Shown here piece by piece: positions 12,936 to 20,838 of a DNA stretch of 26,055 nucleotides (position 1 is its first letter; every line of letters begins with the position of its first letter). The stretch covers positions 1 through 26,055 of the IMG/VR virus record IMGVR_UViG_3300027899_000933. One strand, given 5' to 3'. This DNA comes from a virus. The notes under the pieces are model-generated. The model made no database searches. It saw nothing but the letters and a program-made list of their open reading frames with translations, and was not told the DNA's origin. The position numbers and the translations under genes are program-made.

Positions 12936-14429
12936 ATGACAACCACTGTAACAATTGAAATTAAAGATGAAGTTAATTGTAAATTTCACAATATTGATCT
13001 AACTGATAGAAAAAAGTTAGTTGAAAAATTTAAATTTGATATTCCTGGTGCAAAATATCAGCCCAGTGTCAGGCTGGGTCGTTGGGACGGTAAAGTACCG
13101 TTCTTCAATCTGGGTGGTGCCACCTACATTAATTTATTGCCCAATATTATACCCATGTTAGATTCCTGGGGATATCATGATATTGTGGTAAACGATCTCC
13201 GGGAATATAACACTTCTTTTAAATTTAATCAGGTCAACGAACTTAGTTTCTCAGCCACCAACTGGCCCGTGGGGCATACCATGGCAGGTATGCCCATACA
13301 GCTTAGAGACTATCAAATTGATATCATTAATCGGTTCCTAGAAAATCCACAATGTATTCAGGAGGTTGCTACCGGAGCAGGTAAGACTCTGATCACAGCC
13401 GCATTGAGTTTAAGTGTGGAGCAATATGGCCGTAGTATTGTGGTAGTTCCCTCCAAGGATCTGGTAAGACAAACCGAAGCAGATTACATTAACATGGGGC
13501 TGGATGTGGGGGTGTTGTTTGGTGACCGTAAAGAATATACCAAGACTCATACGATATGTACCTGGCAGAGTTTAAATTCTCTATTAAAGAATTCCATCAA
13601 TTACGAAGCCGATGTCACAATTCAGGATTTTATACAGGGTGTGGTCTGTGTGATGATCGATGAAGCACATAGTGCAAAAGCCGATGCTCTAAAAACATTG
13701 TTGAGCACAGTATTTTCTCAGATTCCCATTCGCTGGGGATTAACTGGCACAGTGCCCAAGGAAGATTATGCAGCACAGGCATTATTTTGTTTTATTGGGC
13801 CACTGGTGGGTAAACTCAGCGCCAGCGAATTACAGGAAGCCGGACATCTTGCAAACTGCCATGTGAATATTGTACAGCTAGAAGACTACGTGGAATATAA
13901 AGACTATCAGAGTGAACTTAAATATTTAACAGCCACTGCCGAGCGGATTGCCCACATTGCAAAACTAGTGGATAAAATTAAAGAAACTGGAAATACATTA
14001 GTATTAGTGGATAGAATTGAAAGTGGTAAAATGTTACAAGTGGAATTAAGCACACTGTTCAGTTTGCTTGGAGATAAACCTGATGTCAGTTTTGTTTCGG
14101 GAAATACAAAAAGTAAAGAACGCAAAGAAGAATACGACGAAATATCCACTGCAACCAACAAGGTTGTGATTGCTACCTACGGCGTGGCCGCTGTGGGAAT
14201 TAATATTCCACGGATTTTTAATCTTGTGTTGTTTGAGCCTGGTAAGAGTTTTGTTCGTGTTATACAGAGTATTGGTCGTGGCATTAGAAAAGCGCAGGAC
14301 AAGGATCACGTAGAGATCTGGGATATAACTAGTACCTGCAAATTTGCCAAACGGCATCTGACCAAGCGCAAACAGTTTTATAAAGATGCCAACTATCCGT
14401 TTAGCGTGGAGAAGGTTAAATGGCAATAA
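12936..14429 (+). CDS. uvsW: UvsW-type DNA/RNA helicase
   Basis: UvsW is the T4 SF2 helicase that unwinds branched DNA and R-loops and helps move replication from origins to recombination forks. Seen: a N-terminal domain with VRLGRWDGKVPFF, a Q-type motif IQLRDYQ (121-127), Walker A ATGAGKT (145-151), DEAH at 242-245, LTGTVPK (269-275), and the C-terminal motif VI QSIGRGIRK. The 497-residue length matches T4 UvsW (about 503). The start is ATG 12936. It overlaps the small gene after it by 10 nt. Confidence 0.92.
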   Translation: MTTTVTIEIKDEVNCKFHNIDLTDRKKLVEKFKFDIPGAKYQPSVRLGRWDGKVPFFNLGGATYINLLPNIIPMLDSWGYHDIVVNDLREYNTSFKFNQVNELSFSATNWPVGHTMAGMPIQLRDYQIDIINRFLENPQCIQEVATGAGKTLITAALSLSVEQYGRSIVVVPSKDLVRQTEADYINMGLDVGVLFGDRKEYTKTHTICTWQSLNSLLKNSINYEADVTIQDFIQGVVCVMIDEAHSAKADALKTLLSTVFSQIPIRWGLTGTVPKEDYAAQALFCFIGPLVGKLSASELQEAGHLANCHVNIVQLEDYVEYKDYQSELKYLTATAERIAHIAKLVDKIKETGNTLVLVDRIESGKMLQVELSTLFSLLGDKPDVSFVSGNTKSKERKEEYDEISTATNKVVIATYGVAAVGINIPRIFNLVLFEPGKSFVRVIQSIGRGIRKAQDKDHVEIWDITSTCKFAKRHLTKRKQFYKDANYPFSVEKVKWQ

Positions 14430-14623
14430 GAATAGCCAGTATAGAAAAAAGAGAAAATTACATCATGGTACGTGTCAACGGCTCCAGGGATGAACTCAGG
14501 AATGCCAATAGGTGGTGTACACAAACTGAGTGCGGCAAACAAGTGAACATACATTCGTTCAGCTTTAAACGAGAAGAGGAACTAACCATGTTCAAATTAA
14601 AATGGGAACACAATAACACATGA
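14420..14623 (+). CDS. Small basic protein of unknown function
   Basis: A 67-residue protein that overlaps the end of uvsW by 10 nt and the next gene by ATGA (4 nt). It is basic, with two cysteines (CTQTEC) and a KREEEL helix near the end. No clear family. It belongs to the same run of overlapping genes. Confidence 0.6.
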   Translation: MAIRIASIEKRENYIMVRVNGSRDELRNANRWCTQTECGKQVNIHSFSFKREEELTMFKLKWEHNNT

Positions 14624-15123
14624 GACTTTTAACCCTAGAAAATACCAGCTATGAACTAAATGAAATACCAGAGGAGATTGATGACATCAGATTCTGTGTG
14701 CTGGATAATTCTGACCCCAAGGAGCCTGATTATTTCTTCATACCTTTAATATTTCTAGAAAGCTTTAACAGTCCGGCCCTGGTGCTTAAAATTGGTAATA
14801 GCATAATTAAAATGCCCATTGATTGGCAACTGTTGATTGGGGAGCCCGATCTGGGAGACTTAGAAGTAGTGCCACTGACCAGTATCAACGATCGGGGATT
14901 TAGCGTTTTTGCCTTTAATCCCATGGCCAGTTTTAGACCCGAATTTTTTCCCGTGGAGGTCATTGATATCTATCAGGATGTTAAATGGTACTTCCCCAAA
15001 TTAAAACCCGGGCAGTTATTGGCTGTGCCTCTGGAGACTGGTAAACCCAAACCACTGTGTGTTTATTTTGTCAAAGACATAAGCAGACAGAGTGAAGTGG
15101 TTAATTATACAAAATGCTGGTAA
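14620..15123 (+). CDS. Conserved-looking T4-like phage protein of unknown function
   Basis: A 167-residue acidic protein. It opens with a short strand and IPEEIDDIRF, has a central PLIFLESFNSPALVLKIG segment, a PLTSINDRGFSVFAFNP segment, then a DVKWYFPKLKPGQLLAVPLE C-terminal part. Similar proteins occur widely in T4-like marine phages as uncharacterised genes; I recall the pattern but cannot give a function. The surrounding genes suggest a replication or virion-assembly role. It follows the small gene by ATGA. Confidence 0.7.
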   Translation: MRLLTLENTSYELNEIPEEIDDIRFCVLDNSDPKEPDYFFIPLIFLESFNSPALVLKIGNSIIKMPIDWQLLIGEPDLGDLEVVPLTSINDRGFSVFAFNPMASFRPEFFPVEVIDIYQDVKWYFPKLKPGQLLAVPLETGKPKPLCVYFVKDISRQSEVVNYTKCW

Positions 15124-15139
15124 ACAAAGGAAAAATTAT

Positions 15140-15295
15140 ATGACAAAATATTCGGAAACTGAATTATTTCAGACATTTATGCGACTGGCAAACATCTATC
15201 TGGAGAGCTATCCGGATGATCGTGCATCTGTTGAACGATTTATGCGGTGGGCACACCACCAATATGGATACATGTATGGGAAATCTGACACCTAA
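15140..15295 (+). CDS. Small protein of unknown function
   Basis: A 51-residue protein. A start at 15092 exists but lies inside the previous gene; ATG 15140 follows AAAGGA (15126-15131), which decides it. Helical, with many Tyr and acidic residues. It overlaps the next gene by 20 nt. Function unknown. Confidence 0.6.
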   Translation: MTKYSETELFQTFMRLANIYLESYPDDRASVERFMRWAHHQYGYMYGKSDT

Positions 15296-15539
15296 TACCG
15301 TCTACATATATGAACGAGTAAACGGTACAGTGTACCGACGAGAATCGGGGGCAGACCCTAGTTCTAGACAAGTTGTGGGGTATAACTATCACGAATTGGA
15401 TTATCACGAAGATGATGCGTTATGGAGAGAGATATTGGCAACGTCGAAAAGAAATGAAACCTTGCGCTCTGAAATAGAACGTGTTAAAATTCTGTATCTT
15501 CTTCTTAAAGAAGAAAGCAATAATTTAGTAAAGTGGTAG
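15276..15539 (+). CDS. Conserved-looking phage protein of unknown function
   Basis: An 87-residue protein. A longer frame opens at 15216, but ATG 15276 gives the better N-terminus, followed by TVYIYERVNGTVYRRESGADPSSR, a pattern I recall from T4-like marine phages (YERxxGxxYxRExGAxPxxR). The C-terminus is a charged helix of the type used for coiled coils. It overlaps the previous gene by 20 nt. Function unknown. Confidence 0.65.
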   Translation: MGNLTPNTVYIYERVNGTVYRRESGADPSSRQVVGYNYHELDYHEDDALWREILATSKRNETLRSEIERVKILYLLLKEESNNLVKW

Positions 15540-15544
15540 CTAGT

Positions 15545-16156
15545 ATGAAAAATTTAATAGTATTTGGTGATAGTTGGCCCGCAGGTGCTGACTTGCAGCA
15601 TCCACATCAAGATTCTTTCCCCACAATATTGGCTCAAAAATTAAACTTAAATTGTAAAAATTTAAGCCAAAACGGATCAAGTATAGATCATGCAGTGGTT
15701 AAATTTTTAGAAACAGACATCACCAATGCTATTATACTGTTCTGTGCAACGGGTTATGCAAGAACAATGAAAATTGATCGAGGAAATTTATTTGAAGTAC
15801 ATCCACAAGATCCTGCTATGGAATGGTATTACACAAAATTATACTCGGATGAATTAGGAAATCTTAACAGAATTAAAAACTGTCTGTTGGTACAAGAAGT
15901 TTGCAAAAATAAAGGAATCCCTGTATACTTTGTGTCTAACTGGGATCCAGTACCGTCTCACGCCCTATTAAATCATGCTCAATGGTCACCAAAAACATTT
16001 ACGCAAATGATAAGTACTGGCCCTTGTAATCCAGACTACGAAGTAGACTGGTCAAAAGTAAATCGAAAATATATGACACAGCGCAGTTCTCATCCAAATA
16101 AAGAAGGGCACATGTTAATAGCAGAAGAATTATACAGATGGATAAACTCTCAATAA
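15545..16156 (+). CDS. SGNH/GDSL-like hydrolase
   Basis: A 203-residue protein. A GTG start at 15533 would add four residues; ATG 15545 is preferred. It has the N-terminal GDSW (residues 8-11), where the serine nucleophile of SGNH hydrolases sits, an NLSQNGSSIDHA block, and a C-terminal SSHPNKEGH that gives the histidine. The usual Asp three residues before this His is not there (an Arg is), so activity is uncertain. Such proteins remove acyl or acetyl groups from polysaccharides or lipids. The DNA is visibly richer in A/T than its neighbours, which may mark a recent insertion. It overlaps the next gene by 19 nt. Confidence 0.7.
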   Translation: MKNLIVFGDSWPAGADLQHPHQDSFPTILAQKLNLNCKNLSQNGSSIDHAVVKFLETDITNAIILFCATGYARTMKIDRGNLFEVHPQDPAMEWYYTKLYSDELGNLNRIKNCLLVQEVCKNKGIPVYFVSNWDPVPSHALLNHAQWSPKTFTQMISTGPCNPDYEVDWSKVNRKYMTQRSSHPNKEGHMLIAEELYRWINSQ

Positions 16157-16602
16157 ACAATGAAATGGCGCAACTCGATCTTAAAAATCGAGCCTTTATG
16201 GAAGAACTGACTGAAGAAGAACGAAAAAAATTCAGCACATTTTTAATGATGAAATACAGTGCCAATGTGGAAGGTAGCACTGAAATGCAGGCCTGGTATC
16301 TACTAGCCAGCAACGAGCGGGTAAATAAAAACTTTTTCGATCTAGGTAAGCATCCCAAGTTACAATGGTTACTGTGTACCACAGTGAGTCCATCCCTGGG
16401 TCGTCAACGTCACTACTGGCTATCAACAAAAAAGAACGAAGGCCCCCGGGCCAAGATACTTAAATTTTTGAGCAACCTGTATCCATACATGAAATCTGAT
16501 GAGATAACTCTGTTGGCCGAGGTTAACAGTGAGAAAGAAATAAAAATTCTAGCACGAGATCTGGGCTACTCGGACAGCGATATAAAGAAAGAACTGGGAT
16601 GA
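16138..16602 (+). CDS. Possible clamp-loader small subunit (gp62-like)
   Basis: A 154-residue helical protein. Its central KHPKLQWLLCTTVSPSLGRQRH resembles the cyanophage clamp-loader small subunit gp62 as I recall it; gp62 works with gp44 to load the gp45 clamp at primer ends. The rest is acidic helix with an ending of LARDLGYSDSDIKKEL. The gp44 and gp45 genes are not in the window. A nearby zinc-finger and DnaE-like gene fit a replication neighbourhood. The call is from motif memory only. Confidence 0.5.
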   Translation: MDKLSINNEMAQLDLKNRAFMEELTEEERKKFSTFLMMKYSANVEGSTEMQAWYLLASNERVNKNFFDLGKHPKLQWLLCTTVSPSLGRQRHYWLSTKKNEGPRAKILKFLSNLYPYMKSDEITLLAEVNSEKEIKILARDLGYSDSDIKKELG

Positions 16603-17288
16603 ATCACGTTTGCAGGTTTTGTGGAAAATCCTACGTCAAGGAAAGTACGCTGGCTGCGCATCTGTGTGAGCCCAAACGCAGGCATCAACAACAAAATGAC
16701 TGGGGAGTTCAGCTGGGATTCAAGGCCTATTTGAGATTCTATGAAATAACACAGGGCAGTGCTAAGTTAAAAACCTACGAAGATTTTTCAAGCAGTCCGT
16801 ATTACACAGCATTTGTCAAATACGGATGGCACACCATGGCCATACGTGTGGTTAATTTTAGCAGTTACACTGAATGGTTATTAAAAAACAATAAAAAATT
16901 AGACAACTGGTGCAAAGACTCCCTGTACCTTGAATGGTTATGCGAATATATTAAAAAAGAGTCAGTGCAAGATGCCCTGGAACGGGCCCTAAGGGAGATG
17001 CAGGATTACGCAGACAATGATAAAAATAGTAAAATCCAGGGCAATTTTTCAGAATATTTTAGTCTGGGCGCACCTAATAGGATAGTGCATCATATCTCCA
17101 CTGGGCGTGTCAGTCCCTGGATTGTTTATAATTGTGGCAGCGGCCAGGGATTCTTGAGTAAGCTAAACGAGGAACAGGTATCCATGATTATGCCCTGGAT
17201 TGACCCCGACCATTGGCAGCGCAAATTCAAAGACTATGCCGCAGACACTGAATGGATCAAGGATATCTTGCTGGGAGCAGGCCTATGA
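16599..17288 (+). CDS. Zinc-finger phage protein of unknown function
   Basis: A 229-residue protein opening with a C-x2-C finger (CRFCGKSYVKESTLAAHLC, Cys5/Cys8 then His21 and Cys23), a form that suits DNA or protein binding. The body is helical with aromatic clusters (KYGWHTM, NWCKDSLYLEWL) and a SGRVSPWIVYNCGSGQGFLSKL-like block. I recall similar proteins in T4-like marine phages without a known role. It begins inside the gp62-like gene (4-nt overlap) and ends in an ATGA with the next gene, so it is part of one transcript with them. Confidence 0.65.
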   Translation: MNHVCRFCGKSYVKESTLAAHLCEPKRRHQQQNDWGVQLGFKAYLRFYEITQGSAKLKTYEDFSSSPYYTAFVKYGWHTMAIRVVNFSSYTEWLLKNNKKLDNWCKDSLYLEWLCEYIKKESVQDALERALREMQDYADNDKNSKIQGNFSEYFSLGAPNRIVHHISTGRVSPWIVYNCGSGQGFLSKLNEEQVSMIMPWIDPDHWQRKFKDYAADTEWIKDILLGAGL

Positions 17289-17503
17289 CTGAGGTTATAA
17301 TTGAAAATATAAATTATCGTCGCATATATGAAATTCTGCACGATCTGCAATTGTTTGGACTTGAAGTAAATCAGGATTACGAATTCCGACATCAGCCGGC
17401 CTGGTCAAGAACTGAACCTTCAGTTGTACAGAGAAAAATGACCATATTTTCATTTGAAAATGACAGCATGGCCAGCTGGTTTTCATTAAAATACGTAAAG
17501 TAA
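17285..17503 (+). CDS. Small protein of unknown function
   Basis: A 72-residue protein whose ATG (17285) overlaps the previous stop (ATGA). A longer frame opens at 17252 inside the upstream gene and is not favoured. It has a helical N-terminus (YRRIYEILHDLQLFG), a QPAWSRTE turn and a beta-type end. No motif. The mini-DnaE gene starts 4 nt after its stop. Confidence 0.6.
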   Translation: MTEVIIENINYRRIYEILHDLQLFGLEVNQDYEFRHQPAWSRTEPSVVQRKMTIFSFENDSMASWFSLKYVK

Positions 17504-17506
17504 TCT

Positions 17507-18085
17507 ATGAAATTTACTTCAGATATTGACATAGACTTTGGTGATCGAACAAAAATATTGTCCATTATTAAACATATTCCGGCCAGTATTGCCAAAGATA
17601 GTGGGTTGATCAAACACAACACTGGTGTATATTTTACCGAGGTTCCAGTGGATCCATTTACTGGCCAGGCCAGTTTAGATTATAAATCTGCTGAAAATCG
17701 TGGTTATGTAAAGTTGGACTTTCTTAATGTGGGAATCTATAATCAGATTAAATCCGAATCTGATTTAGTAGAAATGATGAATGCTGATCCAGATTGGCCA
17801 AAACTTTACGATAGAGAATTTTGCAGTCAATTAACACACATAGGTGATCATTACGAAACTTTAATCAGGATGCCCGAGGCTGTAAACAGTATTCCGCGGA
17901 TGATGATGTTTTTGGCCATTATTAGGCCAGCAAAACGACATTTAATTGGACTTCCCTGGCAAGAAGTTGCCAAGACCATTTGGGCTAGATCCGACGATAG
18001 CGGATATGCATTTAAGCAGTCGCATTCCTGTGCCTATGCACACCTGGTTGTGGTGCATATGAATTTGTTAAGTCGTGGTGTATAA
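17507..18085 (+). CDS. Miniature DnaE (DNA polymerase III alpha)-like protein
   Basis: This 192-residue protein carries, in the same order, short versions of several DnaE core motifs: SDIDIDF (residues 5-11) matching the palm PDFDIDF with two catalytic Asp; VKLDFLNV (68-75) matching VKFDFLGL with the third Asp; FLAIIRPAKR (135-144) matching the ALFRPG loop; and YAFKQSHSCAYA (167-178) matching YGFNKSHSAAYA. It lacks the PHP domain, most of the palm and fingers, and the clamp-binding and OB parts of the ~1,100-residue bacterial enzyme. It could be an accessory polymerase, a nucleotide sensor or a decoy. The fold is inferred, not shown. Confidence 0.7.
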   Translation: MKFTSDIDIDFGDRTKILSIIKHIPASIAKDSGLIKHNTGVYFTEVPVDPFTGQASLDYKSAENRGYVKLDFLNVGIYNQIKSESDLVEMMNADPDWPKLYDREFCSQLTHIGDHYETLIRMPEAVNSIPRMMMFLAIIRPAKRHLIGLPWQEVAKTIWARSDDSGYAFKQSHSCAYAHLVVVHMNLLSRGV

Positions 18086-18088
18086 TTT

Positions 18089-18481
18089 TTAAATAACTCT
18101 ACGAACCAGCGTAATGCTTCTTCGTTTTGATCTTTTTTGTGCTGATTCTTTTAAACTGATAGCAGGGCCGTATTTTAGATCCACATCCTTGCTGTTGAAT
18201 GTTTTCAATATGGGTCTAAACTGAACCCAGTCTGATTTTAAAAAAATATTAATAGGTATCATCCTATTACTTTCCCACCACCAGGACTCGCCCAATTCCA
18301 AATATAGCAATTTTTGGTCGTTATTTTTTAACATTCCAAAATCATAGACGCTGGTAATAACGTCATCTATATTTTGTATGATGCCTATGTATTCATTCCC
18401 GCCATAAGTTAAAAAACTTAAAAACGGGTACTGATTTAGTAATTCTTGTAAATTTATACTCACAGGAATATTTATGATCAA
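18089..18481 (-). CDS. Conserved-looking phage protein, minus strand
   Basis: This 130-residue protein is the one sizeable minus-strand gene with good protein character. It has a helical start (LQELLNQYPFL), a YDFGMLK segment, then LELGESWWWESNRMIPINIFLKSDW and a LKTFNSKDVDL stretch. The C-terminus is very basic (KRSKRRS). I recall a WWWESNR-type pattern in T4-like marine phage proteins of unknown role. Its stop is 3 nt from the mini-DnaE stop (convergent), and its start is 40 nt from the start of the next plus-strand gene (divergent). Confidence 0.75.
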   Translation of the reverse strand: MIINIPVSINLQELLNQYPFLSFLTYGGNEYIGIIQNIDDVITSVYDFGMLKNNDQKLLYLELGESWWWESNRMIPINIFLKSDWVQFRPILKTFNSKDVDLKYGPAISLKESAQKRSKRRSITLVRRVI

Positions 18482-18487
18482 AAATTG

Positions 18488-18502
18488 CTATATTAAATAT
18501 AG
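18488..18502. repeat. AT-rich palindrome between divergent genes
   Basis: A perfect 7-bp inverted repeat with one central base, CTATATT-A-AATATAG, sits in the 40-nt gap between the minus-strand gene and the BppU-like gene. It includes ATTAAATA, which could act as a weak late-type -10 box on the plus strand (and TATTTAATA on the minus). It may be a shared promoter or operator. Confidence 0.35.
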
Positions 18503-18521
18503 ATTCTTAGCTAAATAGGTG

Positions 18522-19058
18522 ATGCAAACGGTTACAAGCTATTACTACGATAACATAGTGAATGTCCAATTCGACATTGGCGATACTTGCCTTATACCGG
18601 ATATACCGCAAAGGAATAGAGTTGTGTACACAAGACCAATACAAATATATCAGGGTGTTTCTAATGTTCTAAAGATAGAAATTAAAAATTCTGATCAGAA
18701 ACCCATAGATGTAACGGGGCATAGGTTAGTTTTTAACATAGTAGACGACTACGTTTATGCAAATGCCACGACAGTGCTGTCAGCCAATGTGGAGCCCTTG
18801 GATTATAGTATAGGCACTGGTTATGTGGTGTTACCAGCGGCAGATTTGACGCAATTATACCGAGAGCAGTATCTGTATAATATTAAAATTGAAACATGCT
18901 GGGGTAATGTGGCCAGCTATGTGGATGATAACTATGGTGCTGCGGGCCAATTACATATTAGTAATTCTGCTTATCCTGTGCCACTGCCGGCTAATTTAGA
19001 TTTTGGCCCAGTCGCAGATGGCATTACTAGTTCTATAACCGATTTAGGAACAATATAA
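18522..19058 (+). CDS. BppU-like baseplate/tail protein
   Basis: A 178-residue protein starting at ATG 18522 (a GTG lies one codon upstream at 18519), with an AGGTG next to it. It reads as the immunoglobulin-like N-terminal domain common in baseplate upper proteins: RPIQIYQGVSNVLKIEIKNSDQKPIDVTGHRLVFNI-type strands, then LYREQYLYNIKIET. The context, upstream of two collagen fibres and an Mtd-like fibre, supports a virion role, anchoring or adapting a fibre. It opens the structural cluster. Confidence 0.65.
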   Translation: MQTVTSYYYDNIVNVQFDIGDTCLIPDIPQRNRVVYTRPIQIYQGVSNVLKIEIKNSDQKPIDVTGHRLVFNIVDDYVYANATTVLSANVEPLDYSIGTGYVVLPAADLTQLYREQYLYNIKIETCWGNVASYVDDNYGAAGQLHISNSAYPVPLPANLDFGPVADGITSSITDLGTI

Positions 19059-19067
19059 GGAATTTAC

Positions 19068-20069
19068 ATGCCAGATAGTCTATTAGGAATTCCATGCCCT
19101 CAAGGCCCCACTGGTCCACAAGGGCCACGCGGTCCACAGGGTGCGCGAGGACCACAAGGGCCCCGCGGTCCACAGGGTCCACAGGGGCCCAGTGGCATTC
19201 GTGGTGCCACAGGGCCACAAGGCCCACAGGGCGCTCAGGGCCCACAAGGCCCACAAGGTCCACAGGGAGTGGGTGCACAAGGCCCTCAAGGCGTTCAGGG
19301 ACCACAGGGCCCCATTGGCCCCATTGGATTAAATGGACCACAGGGCCCACAGGGACCAACCGGAGCAGAAAGTATTGCACCAGGACCACAAGGCCCCAGT
19401 GGCCCACAGGGCCCACAGGGAGATCTTGGTCCACAAGGCCCCAGTGGCCCACAAGGCCCCAGTGGCCCCGATGGTCCACAGGGATCACAGGGACCAACTG
19501 GTCCAGTTGGGTTTACTGGCAGTCCAGGAGCCAGCGGCCCACAGGGGTCACAAGGGCCCCAGGGTATAGGATCACAGGGACCACAAGGACCACAAGGTCC
19601 CAGCGGCCCATCAGGTCCCAGCGGCCCAGCTGGTGCCAGCGTTGAAATACAAGATAATGGGACCACTATAACCTATGACGTAGTGTCCATGAATTTTACT
19701 GGACGTGGTGTTGCAGTATCTGGAAACACCAGCGTCATAGTGTCTGTGCCCGGCATGGTAGACACTATTGGAAACCTGGGCAATATTTCAGGAAGTTTTA
19801 CACCCAACAGATCAAATTCCAGTGTGCAACTTGGTACATTGATTGGTAACATAACCCTGAATCCCATCGCAAACATGGCAGTTGGTGACAGTGTCACTCT
19901 TATACTGAAGCAGGACACAGTGGGGGTCAGGAGAATGACGGCCAACAGCGCTTACTTATTTGCTGGAAATTTTAGAACACTAAGTACCGCAGCGAGCTCC
20001 ATTGATATGATCAACATATTCTATGATGGCACTAAATTTTATGCTGCATTGACCTCGGGATATTCCTAA
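19068..20069 (+). CDS. Collagen-like tail fibre protein
   Basis: A 333-residue protein with AAGGAA just before its ATG. Residues ~13-190 are nearly pure Gly-X-Y triplets (mainly GPQ, GPS, GPT), which fold as a trimeric collagen-like stalk. The C-terminal ~140 residues, from [16 protein letters not shown] on, are beta-rich and have no Gly-X-Y, so they are the likely tip or assembly domain. It is coupled to the next gene by TAATG, so the following protein may be a tip partner or chaperone. Long minus-strand frames over the repeat are artefacts. Confidence 0.85.
   Translation: MPDSLLGIPCPQGPTGPQGPRGPQGARGPQGPRGPQGPQGPSGIRGATGPQGPQGAQGPQGPQGPQGVGAQGPQGVQGPQGPIGPIGLNGPQGPQGPTGAESIAPGPQGPSGPQGPQGDLGPQGPSGPQGPSGPDGPQGSQGPTGPVGFTGSPGASGPQGSQGPQGIGSQGPQGPQGPSGPSGPSGPAGASVEIQDNGTTITYDVVSMNFTGRGVAVSGNTSVIVSVPGMVDTIGNLGNISGSFTPNRSNSSVQLGTLIGNITLNPIANMAVGDSVTLILKQDTVGVRRMTANSAYLFAGNFRTLSTAASSIDMINIFYDGTKFYAALTSGYS
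19104..19640 (+). repeat. Gly-X-Y coding repeat of the first collagen-like fibre
   Basis: Nine-base-based repeats with the ground pattern CCACAGGGCCCA encode Gly-Pro-Gln triplets. Low-complexity GC-rich DNA in an otherwise AT-rich genome, open to unequal crossing over and assembly error. Confidence 0.85.
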
Positions 20070-20809
20070 TGTTTGGAGCTAGCACACTGGGATTTAGATT
20101 CCAATCAGACCGCGGAGCCAGGAAAAAAGATGTACTGGTATTTTTCGACCCGTTGACTGATGCACCTGGTGGTAACACTAATTACTATGTTACATCTGGT
20201 GACGTAAATCCAGCGACTGAGCTTTGGCCAAAAATACGGGACAGGGAAATTGCGCTGGGATTCACGCCTACTCTGGTCTCAAGTTATTCAGCACTGGCTG
20301 CGTTAAATCTGGACGACTATGCACATGCCTGGGACATTGGTTATGCAAGTCCCTATCTGACCAATCCCAACGATCCAACCTTACTGTTGACCAGTTATTT
20401 GCAAAATAATGGTGCTCTTTTATTATTGGGGGAAAATGCCTATTTTGGTGTGCGAGACAATGCTATAGATGATTTTGTCACTGGGCTAGGTGGTGGTTCA
20501 ATTTCAAGAAGTAGTAATAACTATTACTGGGCTGTTGACAGCACAGTGGCACCGGCGTTCCTGCAGGCCAACTTAAACGACTTAGTGACATTCAGCAGAC
20601 CGGGCACTTTTGACACCTACGGAACTGGAACCCCGATTACTACCCCGTTTGTGGACAATGAGTATGTGGCAGTGATGTGGGAAACATCGTCTCTGGCAAG
20701 TGCGACCAGGGGAGCTGTAATATCTATCTTGGATATTAATTTTGTCACCGACACCTATTATGATCCCGATTTTATTGATAACATGTGTGTTTGTTTAAAT
20801 CGGAAATAA
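20069..20809 (+). CDS. Putative virion protein of unknown function
   Basis: A 246-residue protein with no clear signal peptide. It has an N-terminal VLVFFDPL strand, a ENGALLLLGENAYFG-like block (about residues 112-127; NNGALLLLGENAYF), a GGGSISR turn and a C-terminal RGAVISILDINFVTDTYYD. The strand-turn layout suggests an alpha/beta, glutaminase-like (class I GATase/ThuA) fold, but with no catalytic Cys triad visible. It is coupled to the collagen fibre by TAATG overlap, so it may be a tip or assembly protein. Confidence 0.65.
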   Translation: MFGASTLGFRFQSDRGARKKDVLVFFDPLTDAPGGNTNYYVTSGDVNPATELWPKIRDREIALGFTPTLVSSYSALAALNLDDYAHAWDIGYASPYLTNPNDPTLLLTSYLQNNGALLLLGENAYFGVRDNAIDDFVTGLGGGSISRSSNNYYWAVDSTVAPAFLQANLNDLVTFSRPGTFDTYGTGTPITTPFVDNEYVAVMWETSSLASATRGAVISILDINFVTDTYYDPDFIDNMCVCLNRK

Positions 20810-20838
20810 AATAAGTATTAAAAACAGGATTTAAAATA

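Noticed and set aside
18469-18476. Minus-strand CATAAATA octamer at the start of the inverted gene
   Set aside because: It lies inside the first codons of the gene, downstream of its ATG, so it cannot drive it.
19033-19666. Long open frames on the minus strand and other plus frames over the collagen repeat
   Set aside because: They are low-complexity shadows (Pro/Trp/Thr/Gly runs) of the Gly-X-Y codons in the true frame; the same holds at 25072-25467 and 25570-26052.
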